In this document: positions 8,372-16,300 of the stretch, in pieces
Layout of the letters: each line of letters opens with the position of its first letter
Position numbering within the stretch: position 1 is the stretch's first letter
Source of the DNA: Bacteroidetes bacterium HGW-Bacteroidetes-5
Lineage (GTDB): Bacteria; Bacteroidota; Bacteroidia; Bacteroidales; UBA932
Assembly (NCBI GenBank): GCA_002842515.1
Contig: PHDC01000001.1
Coordinates: forward strand, 558,001-622,000
DNA: 64,000 nucleotides
Direction: 5' to 3'
The notes under the pieces: model-generated
The model's input: only the letters and a program-made list of their open reading frames with translations
Databases searched by the model: none
Told to the model about the DNA's origin: nothing
Made by a program: the position numbers and the translations under genes

Positions 8372-8445
8372 TGACCCCGACAGGATTCAAACCTGTAACC
8401 GTCTGATCCGTAGTCAGATACTCTATTCAGTTGAGCTACGGGGCC
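8372..8445 (-). tRNA. tRNA-Arg (anticodon ACG)
   Basis: The 74-nt cloverleaf has acceptor GGCCCCG paired with CGGGGTC (one G-U), an anticodon stem TCTGA/TCAGA around loop CTACGGA (anticodon at 8409-8411) and a T arm ACAGG/CCTGT. CCA is not encoded, unlike tRNA-Leu in this window. ACG is expected to be edited to ICG and to read CGU, CGC and CGA. It lies 18 bases after rplS and is probably processed from the same transcript. Confidence 0.95.
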
Positions 8446-8463
8446 GGTATATAATCAATTAAA

Positions 8464-8841
8464 TTACTCAGCTAGAGCAGCTTTAATTGCTACGTATTTT
8501 TTCTCTTTGATACGAGCTTTCTTACCTGTAAGCTCTCTTAGATAGAAGATTCTTGCACGGCGTACTTTACCGCGTTTGTTTATCTCAACAGAGTCGATAA
8601 AAGGAGAGGTGATTGGAAAAATCCTCTCAACTCCAACATTTCCGGACATTTTCCTTACAGTAAAAGTCTCAGTAGAGCCTGTTCCTCTTCTCTGGATAAC
8701 AACACCACGATATTTCTGAAGGCGTTCTTTGTTCTCTTCTTTAATTTTATAGGTCACTGTGATTGTATCACCCGCCTTAAAATCAGGCAATTGTTTTAGC
8801 TCTGTGGCAAATGCCTGTTCTGCAATTTTAATTAAATCCAT
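8464..8841 (-). CDS. rplS: 50S ribosomal protein L19
   Basis: The product is a 125-residue basic protein with the L19 core, from GDTITVTYKIKEENKER through YRGVVIQRRG and SFTVRK-like segments to RIFPI, ending in RRARIFYLREL. L19 sits at the interface of the 30S and 50S subunits. The start at 8841 gives the usual length for the lineage. Its promoter is clear (8915-8947) and tRNA-Arg lies downstream on the same strand. Confidence 0.97.
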   Translation of the reverse strand: MDLIKIAEQAFATELKQLPDFKAGDTITVTYKIKEENKERLQKYRGVVIQRRGTGSTETFTVRKMSGNVGVERIFPITSPFIDSVEINKRGKVRRARIFYLRELTGKKARIKEKKYVAIKAALAE

Positions 8842-8914
8842 CTCTTTAATCTTATTAGCGCAACATTAAAGACTCCTGCGTTCTGTTAAGAGGTTGCTTT
8901 TTTAATTGGGACTG

Positions 8915-8947
8915 CAAAAATAGAAATTTATTCTTACATACCAAAAA
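8915..8947 (-). promoter_or_regulatory. rplS promoter (Bacteroidota -33/-7 type)
   Basis: On the minus strand TTTTTG (8947-8942), a 19-base spacer and TATTTTTG (8922-8915) match the -33 TTTG / -7 TAnnTTTG consensus closely. Transcription would start near 8909, giving a leader of about 70 bases before rplS. The -7 box is followed by CAGTCC, as at tRNA-Leu and grpE. Confidence 0.75.
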
Positions 8948-8953
8948 TTATTA

Positions 8954-10006
8954 TTAAATACCAGCTTTATAGAGAGCCCCTCCTATGTTATCATACTTTG
9001 CACCGGTAACACTTTTAAGGCAATTTGGTATATTGTGAACATAAAGTGCACCTAGGAAAGCAAAGATAAGTGCCTCCTTGAAATTAACAGTCATAGAATC
9101 CGGAACAAAATATTCACATTGTGGTGCATTGGCACTCATTCTCTCTACCAGAAACTTGTTAAAGGCTCCGCCGCCGGTTAACAAAACTTTACCACTTTTA
9201 ATATGAGATGATGTAACCATTGCTATATGTTCACAAAAGGTTGCAAGTCTATCCTCAAGTCCAAGCGAATATGAGTCTATTAAAGGGATTACAACCTCCT
9301 CAACCCACTCTCTGCCCAACGATTTGGGTCCCTTTATTTTATAAAAATCAAGACTATTCAGTTTTTCTAAAAGATCTGAATTAACCTTACCGGTGCGGGC
9401 AATCTCCCCATCTTTATCATATTCAAGCCCTACTTTACGGGTGTAGTGGTTCAAAACATAGTTTACGGGAGAGATATCATAGGCAATTCTCTCTTCTAAG
9501 CTATTGAAAGATATATTTGAAAACCCACCCATATTAAGACAGTAATCAAATTCGGCAAAAAGATTTCTATCCCCAACCGGCACCAGTGGCGCCCCTTGTC
9601 CATATAGTGCCACATCTGTTGTTCTGAAATCACATATTGTGTTTACGCCGCTCTCTGCAGCAATTCCGGCTCCGGAGCCTATCTGAGCGGTAAAGCGCTT
9701 TGCAGGCTGATGAAATATGGTATGGCCGTGGGATGCGATATAATCTGGCTTCAAGTTGTACTTATCAATAAAACTCTTAACTCGGCGACCAAGATAGAGG
9801 CCGTAATCAGAATTGAATTGAGCATACTCCAGAGCACTCATCGTCTGAGCATTTGCCAATTTATTCTTGATTTCAAGAGGATACTCCTCATCCTCTGCCT
9901 TTATGATTTTATAACTCCAGCACCCCTCATTGTAGTTAAACTCTACATAGCACATATCCAGTCCGTCAAGGGATGTTCCTGACATCAGTCCAATAATTCT
10001 TACCAT
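8954..10006 (-). CDS. anmK: Anhydro-N-acetylmuramic acid kinase
   Basis: This 350-residue kinase of the ASKHA fold starts with GLMSGTSLDGLDM (about 6-18), the phosphate-binding signature of AnmK. It also has ASHGHTIFHQP (about 92-102), GQGAPLVP (135-142) and LTGGGAFNK (about 256-264). It hydrolyses and phosphorylates anhydro-MurNAc to MurNAc-6-phosphate, recycling peptidoglycan fragments in the cytoplasm. The start overlaps the end of the M23 peptidase gene by 7 bases, so a cell-wall hydrolase and a recycling kinase are translated from one transcript. Confidence 0.93.
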   Translation of the reverse strand: MVRIIGLMSGTSLDGLDMCYVEFNYNEGCWSYKIIKAEDEEYPLEIKNKLANAQTMSALEYAQFNSDYGLYLGRRVKSFIDKYNLKPDYIASHGHTIFHQPAKRFTAQIGSGAGIAAESGVNTICDFRTTDVALYGQGAPLVPVGDRNLFAEFDYCLNMGGFSNISFNSLEERIAYDISPVNYVLNHYTRKVGLEYDKDGEIARTGKVNSDLLEKLNSLDFYKIKGPKSLGREWVEEVVIPLIDSYSLGLEDRLATFCEHIAMVTSSHIKSGKVLLTGGGAFNKFLVERMSANAPQCEYFVPDSMTVNFKEALIFAFLGALYVHNIPNCLKSVTGAKYDNIGGALYKAGI

Positions 10007-11730
10007 ATGAATGAGCTTTTAAAGTTGTTTACATTACCTGAATAATCTGTTACAGAGAGAACGATGTTATGTCTCTCACCTTTTTTTATCTTATCACTCC
10101 TTAGTTCAACCTCAACCCTCCTGTTTTTAGGGTCATAGGCAGCCAAAATCCACTTATCGTCAATGGTCACTTTATACTCTGATATTCCCGAGAGGTCGTC
10201 GGTTATCGTAAACCTGACATACGACCTGCCGGCCAGATTTGCCCCTGCTTTGAAAGATGGAACAACTTTTGGAATTATGGTATCAAACACTACAGTAAAA
10301 AAACCGAAAGAGCCAATTGGTGCATCTATCCATCCGTTGCTGTATCTTCCCCCTATTGAGCTTAAGCCACCCTTTTCATTAACCATAGCAATAAGTGCTT
10401 TGCTTGTTAAAGAGTCCGGTATACTTACCTTAAAAGAGACTCTGCCGGAGCTGTGTATCGGGGTTTTATTTGTATGAACTCTCCACCCTTTAAGTCCATT
10501 GAAAGTTGAACTATCGGCTTCAAAAAATATTGTACTATAGAGTGATCCCGGAGGAATTGTTACTCTGATATCATCTCTTTCAAATCTGTTAGGAAGAAAC
10601 CAAGGCATAACAACACCGGATTTCACACGCATTGTATCACTGATAATATTTGGTTTATATGAAGCACCCCTTTTTATCTTGAAACTTCTCACAGCCACAT
10701 TACCGTGTTCGTCTGAAAGTTCTATTTTAAGGGAGTGTATCTGGTCATCACGAAGAATAAACACTCCGTCATTTATTGCATCAATATTGGATTTAATTCC
10801 TCCCCCCGGCTCTACCCAACTCTTAATCATTGACTCTCCAAATTCTTGCTTCGCTGTATACTCAACAACGCTATTTATATACCTACCCTGGTCAAACGGG
10901 ATTTTATCGGGGACAAAGGAGAAAATCTTCTCTCCGTCAAGGAAGTAGCTATATTTGGAAACAGCCAGCCTCGCAACTGTGTTATTCTGTTTATCTATTC
11001 CCATAACAGCTACATAAAAGGTATCAGTCACAATTAATACATTTTGCACACTCTCAGTTAACGAGTAGAGAATCTCTCTTTGAGGGAGAGATGCTACAGC
11101 GGAGATTGAGTAGATATTCACCTTTTGAATTTGAGGCGGGATATTATCGATTACCTTAATAGCTCCCTCTTTAATCGGGTTTAATGGTAATTGTGTTTTA
11201 CTCTCTCTTATTTCAAAATGGAGATGAGGACCTCCGGACGATCCTGAGTTACCTGCTTTACCTATAACTTCGCCTCGCTTGATTGGAAAAAGTTCCGGTT
11301 CCGGATAGAGATTGATTGAAAAGCTCTCTTTACTATATTGCTGCTCCCTTACCCATTTTGCAATTTTTGGTGCAAACTCGTGCATATGGCCGTAAAGTGT
11401 TGTCTTACCATCCGGGTGATCTATGTAGACTGCATTCCCGTAACCTCCCGGGGAGACAGATACTCTTGAGATATAACCATCCTGTACAGCATACAACGGC
11501 TCCCCCGAAACGCCACCTACACGTAAGTCTACTCCTGCGTGGAAGTGAGTTGATCTTAACTCTCCGTAATTTCCTGATAGCGATACCGGCAAATCTATTG
11601 GTAACCTATAGTTAAGCGGGATTCGCTTCTCATCTCCTCTTGCCGTTTTGTATCCTAAAAGTAAAGATGATGTTAATATCAGTGATAAAAATAGTCTGCC
11701 AATACTCCTTGAAAACCCGCAATATATCAT
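10000..11730 (-). CDS. M23 family metallopeptidase (LytM-type)
   Basis: The 576-residue protein has a signal-like hydrophobic N terminus (about 12-27). An N-terminal LytM domain follows with the zinc motif HFHAGVD (about 62-68), YGHMHEF, and HLHFEIRE (about 169-176). The remaining 350 residues are beta-rich and look like extracellular Ig-like or fibronectin-like repeats. It probably acts on peptidoglycan cross-links in the periplasm. Both zinc motifs are complete, so it is likely active, unlike EnvC or NlpD. It lies 30 bases after dnaJ and overlaps anmK. Confidence 0.88.
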   Translation of the reverse strand: MIYCGFSRSIGRLFLSLILTSSLLLGYKTARGDEKRIPLNYRLPIDLPVSLSGNYGELRSTHFHAGVDLRVGGVSGEPLYAVQDGYISRVSVSPGGYGNAVYIDHPDGKTTLYGHMHEFAPKIAKWVREQQYSKESFSINLYPEPELFPIKRGEVIGKAGNSGSSGGPHLHFEIRESKTQLPLNPIKEGAIKVIDNIPPQIQKVNIYSISAVASLPQREILYSLTESVQNVLIVTDTFYVAVMGIDKQNNTVARLAVSKYSYFLDGEKIFSFVPDKIPFDQGRYINSVVEYTAKQEFGESMIKSWVEPGGGIKSNIDAINDGVFILRDDQIHSLKIELSDEHGNVAVRSFKIKRGASYKPNIISDTMRVKSGVVMPWFLPNRFERDDIRVTIPPGSLYSTIFFEADSSTFNGLKGWRVHTNKTPIHSSGRVSFKVSIPDSLTSKALIAMVNEKGGLSSIGGRYSNGWIDAPIGSFGFFTVVFDTIIPKVVPSFKAGANLAGRSYVRFTITDDLSGISEYKVTIDDKWILAAYDPKNRRVEVELRSDKIKKGERHNIVLSVTDYSGNVNNFKSSFIW

Positions 11731-11760
11731 TCTGAAAATTTGTTAAACGATTTACAAAAT

Positions 11761-12921
11761 TTAAGAGAAGATCTTCCTCATTCTGTCAAAGAAGTTTCTG
11801 TCCTCTTTATTTGGGTTGGGTTTAAAGCTGTCCGACAGGCGCATCTTCTCCAACTGCTCCTTCTCATTTTTTTCAATCTTTCTGGGAGTCCATATCTGAA
11901 TATAGACTAAAAGATCTCCAAATCCGTAACCATTTACATCCGGAAGTCCTTTTCCTCTGAGTCGAAGAATTTTCCCTGATTGTGTTCCGGGTTCTACCTT
12001 TATTCTCAGTTTTCCGTCAATTGCAGGAATATCTGCATCAACACCAAGTATTGCATCCGGTATTGATATGAAGAGTGAGTAGATGAGATCATTGCCATCC
12101 CTTTGAAGATCTTGATGAGCCTCCTCTTCAATAACCACCAAAAGGTCTCCGTTTACTCCACCTCGTTTTGCAGCATTACCTTTTCCCTGAACAGTCAATT
12201 GCATTCCCTGAGCAACCCCTGCTGGTATTTTGAAGGATATCTCCTCCATCTCCTTCACTAAACCGCTTCCGGAGCAAACATTACAGGGTTTTGAAATAAT
12301 TTTTCCCTCTCCGTTGCAAGTGGGGCAAACAGATGATGTCTGCATTGCACCGATAAAAGTTTGAGTTACTCTTGTCACCTGACCGGCTCCTTTACAAGTA
12401 TCACAAGTCTTGATATCCGCTTCGGATTTTGCCCCTTTTCCTCCACAAGCATTACAAGAGACCTGTTTATTTATCTTTACTTTTTTCTCTGCTCCGTGCG
12501 CTATCTCCTTAAGATCCAGCTTGACTCTGATTCTTATATCAGATCCTCTGTTTACTCGTCTTCCTCCTCTGCCGGTGCTGGAGCCAAATCCTCCGAATCC
12601 CGAAAAACCGCCAAAATGGCCCCCAAAGATATCGCCGAACTGACTGAATATATCGTCCATTGAGAATCCGCCGCCGCTGAATCCGCCACCTCCTCCATTC
12701 ATTCCTGAATGTCCGAATTGGTCATATCGTGATTTTTTATCCGGATTACTAAGAACATCATAAGCCTCTGCAGCCTCTTTGAATTTCTCCTCCGACTGTT
12801 TATCTCCCGGGTTTTTATCCGGGTGATATTTAATAGCCATCTTGCGGTAGGCTTTTTTGATCTCCTCTGCGGTCGCTTCTTTTGAAACTCCAAGAACCTC
12901 GTAATAGTCTCTTTTCGCCAT
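11761..12921 (-). CDS. dnaJ: Chaperone protein DnaJ
   Basis: This 386-residue type I DnaJ has a J domain with the HPD motif (about 33-35), a Gly/Phe-rich linker (about 75-120) and four zinc-finger repeats [24 protein letters not shown] and CNVCSGSG (about 150-225). Two C-terminal substrate-binding domains follow. It delivers unfolded proteins to DnaK and stimulates its ATPase. It is 9 bases downstream of grpE. dnaK is separate, at 31.9 kb. Confidence 0.97.
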   Translation of the reverse strand: MAKRDYYEVLGVSKEATAEEIKKAYRKMAIKYHPDKNPGDKQSEEKFKEAAEAYDVLSNPDKKSRYDQFGHSGMNGGGGGFSGGGFSMDDIFSQFGDIFGGHFGGFSGFGGFGSSTGRGGRRVNRGSDIRIRVKLDLKEIAHGAEKKVKINKQVSCNACGGKGAKSEADIKTCDTCKGAGQVTRVTQTFIGAMQTSSVCPTCNGEGKIISKPCNVCSGSGLVKEMEEISFKIPAGVAQGMQLTVQGKGNAAKRGGVNGDLLVVIEEEAHQDLQRDGNDLIYSLFISIPDAILGVDADIPAIDGKLRIKVEPGTQSGKILRLRGKGLPDVNGYGFGDLLVYIQIWTPRKIEKNEKEQLEKMRLSDSFKPNPNKEDRNFFDRMRKIFS

Positions 12922-12930
12922 CTTATTTAA

Positions 12931-13461
12931 TTATTGACCTACTACAACTTTAGCAAAACGGATTACTTTAGAATTGAGGGTGTACCCCTTCTGAAGCACC
13001 TCCACAATCTTGTTTTTCTTCTCCTGCTCTTCAACCGGAATCTGTGCTATTGCTTCGTGATAGTCGGTGTTAAGCTCTTCTCCGAGTGCCTCTATAACCT
13101 TAAGTCCTTTTGATGTGAGAAAACTTAAAAGCTTTTTGTAGATAATTTCAGTCCCCTCTATAGCTGTAGAGTTATCTCCCTCTGCTTTGTGAAGCATCTC
13201 AAATGCCCTCTCAAAATCATCAAGCACAGGAAGTATACCAACTATCAAATCTTCTCCTGCAGATAGAATTAAATCTTGTCTCTCTTTAAGAGTTCTTCTG
13301 CGGAAGTTATCAAAATCTGCGGCAAGTCTCAAATAGCGATCATTTAGCCTGGAGATTTCATCTGATTCTTTACTCTCATCGGGTACATTTATGCCCTTCT
13401 CCTCTGCTTCTAAATCTGCTTTCTCTTTATGGTTTTCACTTTCGCTTTTATGCTTTTTCAT
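12931..13461 (-). CDS. grpE: Nucleotide exchange factor GrpE
   Basis: The product has 176 residues. An acidic, charged N terminus (1-35) leads into a long coiled coil around LRLAADFDNFRRRT. The C-terminal beta domain ends with the GrpE signature VLQKGYTLNSKVIRFAKVVV. It releases ADP from DnaK. It is the first gene of a grpE-dnaJ-M23-anmK run and has a -7-type promoter box 43 bases upstream of its start. Confidence 0.96.
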   Translation of the reverse strand: MKKHKSESENHKEKADLEAEEKGINVPDESKESDEISRLNDRYLRLAADFDNFRRRTLKERQDLILSAGEDLIVGILPVLDDFERAFEMLHKAEGDNSTAIEGTEIIYKKLLSFLTSKGLKVIEALGEELNTDYHEAIAQIPVEEQEKKNKIVEVLQKGYTLNSKVIRFAKVVVGQ

Positions 13462-13503
13462 TCCCTTAATTAATTATCTAAACTTATTTTTATTTTCGGA
13501 CTG

Positions 13504-13511
13504 CAAATATA
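13504..13511 (-). promoter_or_regulatory. -7 promoter element for grpE-dnaJ
   Basis: The minus strand reads TATATTTG followed by CAGTCC, the same extended -7 box as upstream of tRNA-Leu and rplS. No good TTTG -33 box is visible at the expected distance. No palindrome like the one upstream of dnaK is present. Confidence 0.5.
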
Positions 13512-13569
13512 GTCACAAATAATTTGCCAGAAAGCGAGATAAGACAAAATGGCATTAAACCGAAAGTTG

Positions 13570-14163
13570 CTATACCTCCCAAAGATAGAGAGATGCAACT
13601 GAGTTGTATGGAGAGAAAAGCTTTCTGTAAGTTTCAAACTGCTCTTTTGATAGAGAGTCAAGGTTATAGAGTTTCATAATGGACCTTTTAATGGCAAAAT
13701 CGCCCCAACTCAGCACATCTGCCCTCTCAAGCGAAAAGATAAGTAGCATCTCTGCTGTCCATACCCCAACCCCCTTTAGTGAGGTGAGAATCTCCACTAC
13801 CTTATCGTCCTCCAGGTTAGAGAGAGAATTAAAGTCAATTGTTCCATCTGTTGCTGCTAAGGCAGCTCCTCTAATATATTCTACTTTCCTCCCGGAGATT
13901 CCGCACTCTCTTATTTTGAGAGGGTCTGTCATTAATATTTTTTTCGGAGTAATCTCTCCTATGAGATTAATAAAGCGGCCTAAAATAGTTTGAGCAGCTC
14001 TTCCGGATATCTGCTGGGACAAAATACTTGAAACCAAGGCCTCAAAAATATCAGTAATAACCTCTCTTTCTAAAAAGCCTGCTCTTTCAATAATTTCAGC
14101 TAATTGCGGAGATTTGCCAGAGAGATATTCTATCTCCTTTTTACCGTATCTAAATTTATTCAT
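13570..14163 (-). CDS. HhH-GPD base-excision DNA glycosylase, AlkA-like
   Basis: The 197-residue product has the helix-hairpin-helix signature LKGVGVWTAEMLLIF (about 129-143). The GPD-loop aspartate is in SWGDFAIKR, where AlkA has its catalytic Asp. An earlier helix, VSSILSQQIS, is typical of 3-methyladenine glycosylase II. There are no Fe-S cysteines and no N-terminal AlkA domain, so it is the short form. It removes alkylated bases from DNA. It overlaps the Crp/Fnr gene by 4 bases and is its operon partner. Confidence 0.85.
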   Translation of the reverse strand: MNKFRYGKKEIEYLSGKSPQLAEIIERAGFLEREVITDIFEALVSSILSQQISGRAAQTILGRFINLIGEITPKKILMTDPLKIRECGISGRKVEYIRGAALAATDGTIDFNSLSNLEDDKVVEILTSLKGVGVWTAEMLLIFSLERADVLSWGDFAIKRSIMKLYNLDSLSKEQFETYRKLFSPYNSVASLYLWEV

Positions 14164-14837
14164 CCATTTCTGCTTATATTATTTAACATCGGCCGGTCAG
14201 TGATTGTCAGCGACTTCCCGTTCATTTCAATAATCCCGTCTTTTGCAAACTCCGTCATCACCCTGGAAACGCTTTCTCGCGATGCGTCTACCAGGTTACC
14301 GATATCCTCCTGAGTTATATTAAGAACAAAACTATCTGCCCTGAAAATATTGTCGGAAAAATCTATAAGCATATCTGCCAACTTACCTCTTACCTGTTTT
14401 TGCGTTCTGTTTACACACTTGTTGTAGGACTCCAACTCTCCTTTGCAAAGCTCAATCAATATCTGGTTGCTAAAGTCTGAGTTTGTAGAGAGAAGTGTAC
14501 GGAATGTTGTTATATCAATAAAACAGACCTCGCACTCCTCAATTGCAGATACAGAGTAGTGATTTACTTTGTCTCCGAATGTGGTTGGCAACCCAAGATA
14601 GCTGGGAGGTCTCACAATTCTCACAACCTGAACCCTGTAAGGGCCTTCAATATGAATCTTTACAAGTCCTCTTTTAAGGTAGACAACATTTGTAGAGTAA
14701 GTTCCCTGTTTAATTATTGAGTCTCCCTTTTTAAACTTAACTGTAAGGCAGTTACCGGAAAGCTTCTCCGTCTCCTGCGGTGTCAGTTTTCTTGCAGCGG
14801 GAGATTTCATATCACAGTGAGCACATTTTATTTCCAT
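14160..14837 (-). CDS. Crp/Fnr-family transcriptional regulator
   Basis: The 225-residue protein has a cyclic-nucleotide-binding-like beta barrel (about 20-130), a long dimer helix and a C-terminal helix-turn-helix (about 175-200, TQEDIGNLVDASRESVSRVM). The recognition helix contains RESVSR, close to the RExxxR that reads TGTGA half-sites in Crp. The N terminus carries CAHC (Cys5, Cys8). Further cysteines lie at about 30 and 103, but the four-cysteine Fnr iron-sulfur pattern is not evident. It is divergent from the DsrE-TusA-Hdr operon and shares a 133-base control region with a perfect Crp-type palindrome, so it probably regulates itself and that operon. The signal is unknown. Confidence 0.88.
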   Translation of the reverse strand: MEIKCAHCDMKSPAARKLTPQETEKLSGNCLTVKFKKGDSIIKQGTYSTNVVYLKRGLVKIHIEGPYRVQVVRIVRPPSYLGLPTTFGDKVNHYSVSAIEECEVCFIDITTFRTLLSTNSDFSNQILIELCKGELESYNKCVNRTQKQVRGKLADMLIDFSDNIFRADSFVLNITQEDIGNLVDASRESVSRVMTEFAKDGIIEMNGKSLTITDRPMLNNISRNG

Positions 14838-14856
14838 CGCAAATTATTTATCTAAG

Positions 14857-14864
14857 CAAATATA
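14857..14864 (-). promoter_or_regulatory. -7 promoter element for the Crp/Fnr gene
   Basis: The minus strand reads TATATTTG, a full match to TAnnTTTG, 20 bases upstream of the start codon. The Crp-type palindrome lies 7 bases further upstream and covers the region where the -33 box would be, so a bound dimer should block this promoter. Confidence 0.6.
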
Positions 14865-14871
14865 GTAATAA

Positions 14872-14887
14872 TGTGACATAAATCACA
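14872..14887. promoter_or_regulatory. Crp/Fnr-type operator palindrome
   Basis: The sequence is TGTGACATAAATCACA, a perfect TGTGA-N6-TCACA inverted repeat that fits the Crp consensus. The flanks are also nearly symmetric (AATAA/ATAAT-like). It lies between the Crp/Fnr gene (minus) and the DsrE-TusA-Hdr operon (plus, start 14971). Its placement allows autorepression on one side and upstream activation on the other. Confidence 0.7.
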
Positions 14888-14970
14888 ATAATAGTAATTC
14901 AATATCATAGAGTAAATCGGGTATTTATACCATATATAGAGTTTCTTTGTAAAAATAAATTTATAAGATT

Positions 14971-15537
14971 ATGCAGGAAGATTTACAATTACAGATTCAA
15001 CAACTGCAGCAGCAGGTTGAAAAATTGCAAAAGAGCGTAACCAAAATGCAGAACAGCAGAAAGGACCAGCTTTCAATTGCTTGCGTGTCCGGAGATATGG
15101 ACAAAATCCTTGCTACAATGATTATCTCTATTGCAGCGGCTTCAATGGACACAAAAGTGAAAATATTCTTCTCTTTTTGGGCTTTAAGTGCTCTTAGGGA
15201 TAAAAACAAAAATCCCAAAGGGAAAGATTTCATCTCAAAGATGTTTGGTATTATGCTTCCAAAAGGGAAGAACCAATTGAAACTCTCCAATATGAATATG
15301 GCCGGTATGGGTCCGATGATGATCAAATACCTTATGAAAAAACACAATGTTCTCTCATTGGACGAGATGTTTAAAACAGCAGGTGAGCTTGGCGTGGAGA
15401 TTATTGTTTGCGAGATGTCTATGGGTCTTATGGGCTTCAAAAAAGAGGAGTTTATTGACTATCCTCATTTCACATATGCAGGGGCAGCAACATTCGTAAC
15501 TGACGCAGGCGAAAGCGCAGCTCAACTTTTCGTGTAA
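14971..15537 (+). CDS. DsrE/DsrF/DrsH-like family protein (DsrE2 type)
   Basis: The 188-residue product begins with a Gln/Leu-rich coiled coil (about 1-30). A DsrE-like domain follows, with the strand LSIACVSGDMDK (34-45), a glycine/methionine-rich middle and IIVCEMSMGLMG (144-155). Cys38 and Cys147 are the only cysteines. Cys147 is at the position expected for the sulfur-accepting residue of DsrE2. Proteins of this family are encoded next to TusA and pass persulfide sulfur between carriers. This is the first gene of the operon, 46 bases before the TusA-like gene. A hydrophobic stretch around 45-75 fits the membrane tendency reported for DsrE2. Confidence 0.8.
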   Translation: MQEDLQLQIQQLQQQVEKLQKSVTKMQNSRKDQLSIACVSGDMDKILATMIISIAAASMDTKVKIFFSFWALSALRDKNKNPKGKDFISKMFGIMLPKGKNQLKLSNMNMAGMGPMMIKYLMKKHNVLSLDEMFKTAGELGVEIIVCEMSMGLMGFKKEEFIDYPHFTYAGAATFVTDAGESAAQLFV

Positions 15538-15583
15538 AATTCAAAAAAATATAAAATCATATAACTAATTAAATTACAAAGTT

Positions 15584-15835
15584 ATGACAACAGAGGAATT
15601 AAAAAACTTAACAGTTGCAAAATCAGTAGATGCAAGAGGAACAGCCTGTCCTGGACCACTTTTAGCAGCAAAAAAAGCTGTCGGAGAGATTGAATCAGGT
15701 GAAATTATGGAGATCCTCTCTGCAGATGAGGGAACCAAGCACGATATTCCAAGGTGGTGCAATAAAATGGAGCACGATTTCCTGGGTATGGTTGAGGAGG
15801 ATAGTTTCACAAGACTTTTCCTGAAGAAGGCCTAG
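15584..15835 (+). CDS. TusA-like sulfur carrier protein
   Basis: The 83-residue protein has the TusA signature CPGPLL, with active Cys22 in GTACPGPLLAAKKA (residues 20-33). A second cysteine, Cys59, sits in RWCNKMEHD. TusA proteins carry sulfane sulfur as a cysteine persulfide between enzymes in the cytoplasm. The gene is between the DsrE-like and MvhD-like genes, which suggests a sulfur-relay role here rather than only tRNA thiolation. SirA/YedF-type roles cannot be excluded. Confidence 0.88.
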   Translation: MTTEELKNLTVAKSVDARGTACPGPLLAAKKAVGEIESGEIMEILSADEGTKHDIPRWCNKMEHDFLGMVEEDSFTRLFLKKA

Positions 15836-15853
15836 ATTTTAGAAGGAAATTGT

Positions 15854-16288
15854 ATGTCAAACGAAAATTTTAAACCAAAAATACTGGTTTTTTCTACCGA
15901 TAAAATTTCCGACCCCGGCATTGACCAGGCAGGATTGAGAAAACTTCACTACTCTCCTGCCGTTTATGTAATCAGCCTCCCCTGCTCGTCCGGGATAAAG
16001 CCCAAATGGATACTACACGCTTTTAAAAGAGGATTTGACGGAGTATTTATTGCGGCAGACGGACACGAGTGCTCTTTCAGTCCAAAATGTGAAGAGCACA
16101 CCAACAGAATTATTGAGGAGTCCCAGGAGTTGATGAAGGCCTCTAATATAAGTCCAAAGCGCATACGGATGGCAGCCATCTGCTCTGTATGTGCAGAGCC
16201 TTTCGCTAATCATATGGATAATTTTACAAAAATTCTGATTGGGCTGGGAGATATATCCCTGGAAAACAATCAGGTGCAGAATAGCTAA
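15854..16288 (+). CDS. MvhD-like hydrogenase/heterodisulfide reductase iron-sulfur subunit
   Basis: The 144-residue product resembles the MvhD/HdrA-associated delta subunit. It shows GIDQAGLRKLHY (22-33), PCSSGIKPKWILHAFKRGFDGV interrupted as usual by the GxD turn, GHECSFSPKCEEHTNR (70-85) and CSVCAEPF (110-117). Cysteines are at 44, 73, 79, 110 and 113. The N-terminal CxxC-type pair common in MvhD is missing (FSTDKIS instead). MvhD normally carries a [2Fe-2S] cluster and links an electron donor to HdrA. Here it sits 12 bases before an HdrA gene, so the same link is inferred. No hydrogenase gene is nearby. Confidence 0.78.
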   Translation: MSNENFKPKILVFSTDKISDPGIDQAGLRKLHYSPAVYVISLPCSSGIKPKWILHAFKRGFDGVFIAADGHECSFSPKCEEHTNRIIEESQELMKASNISPKRIRMAAICSVCAEPFANHMDNFTKILIGLGDISLENNQVQNS

Positions 16289-16300
16289 ATTAAATTCAAA

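Noticed and set aside
13679..13993. Plus-strand frame inside the DNA glycosylase gene
   Set aside because: The glycosylase on the minus strand has clear HhH-GPD motifs; the opposite frame is a shadow.
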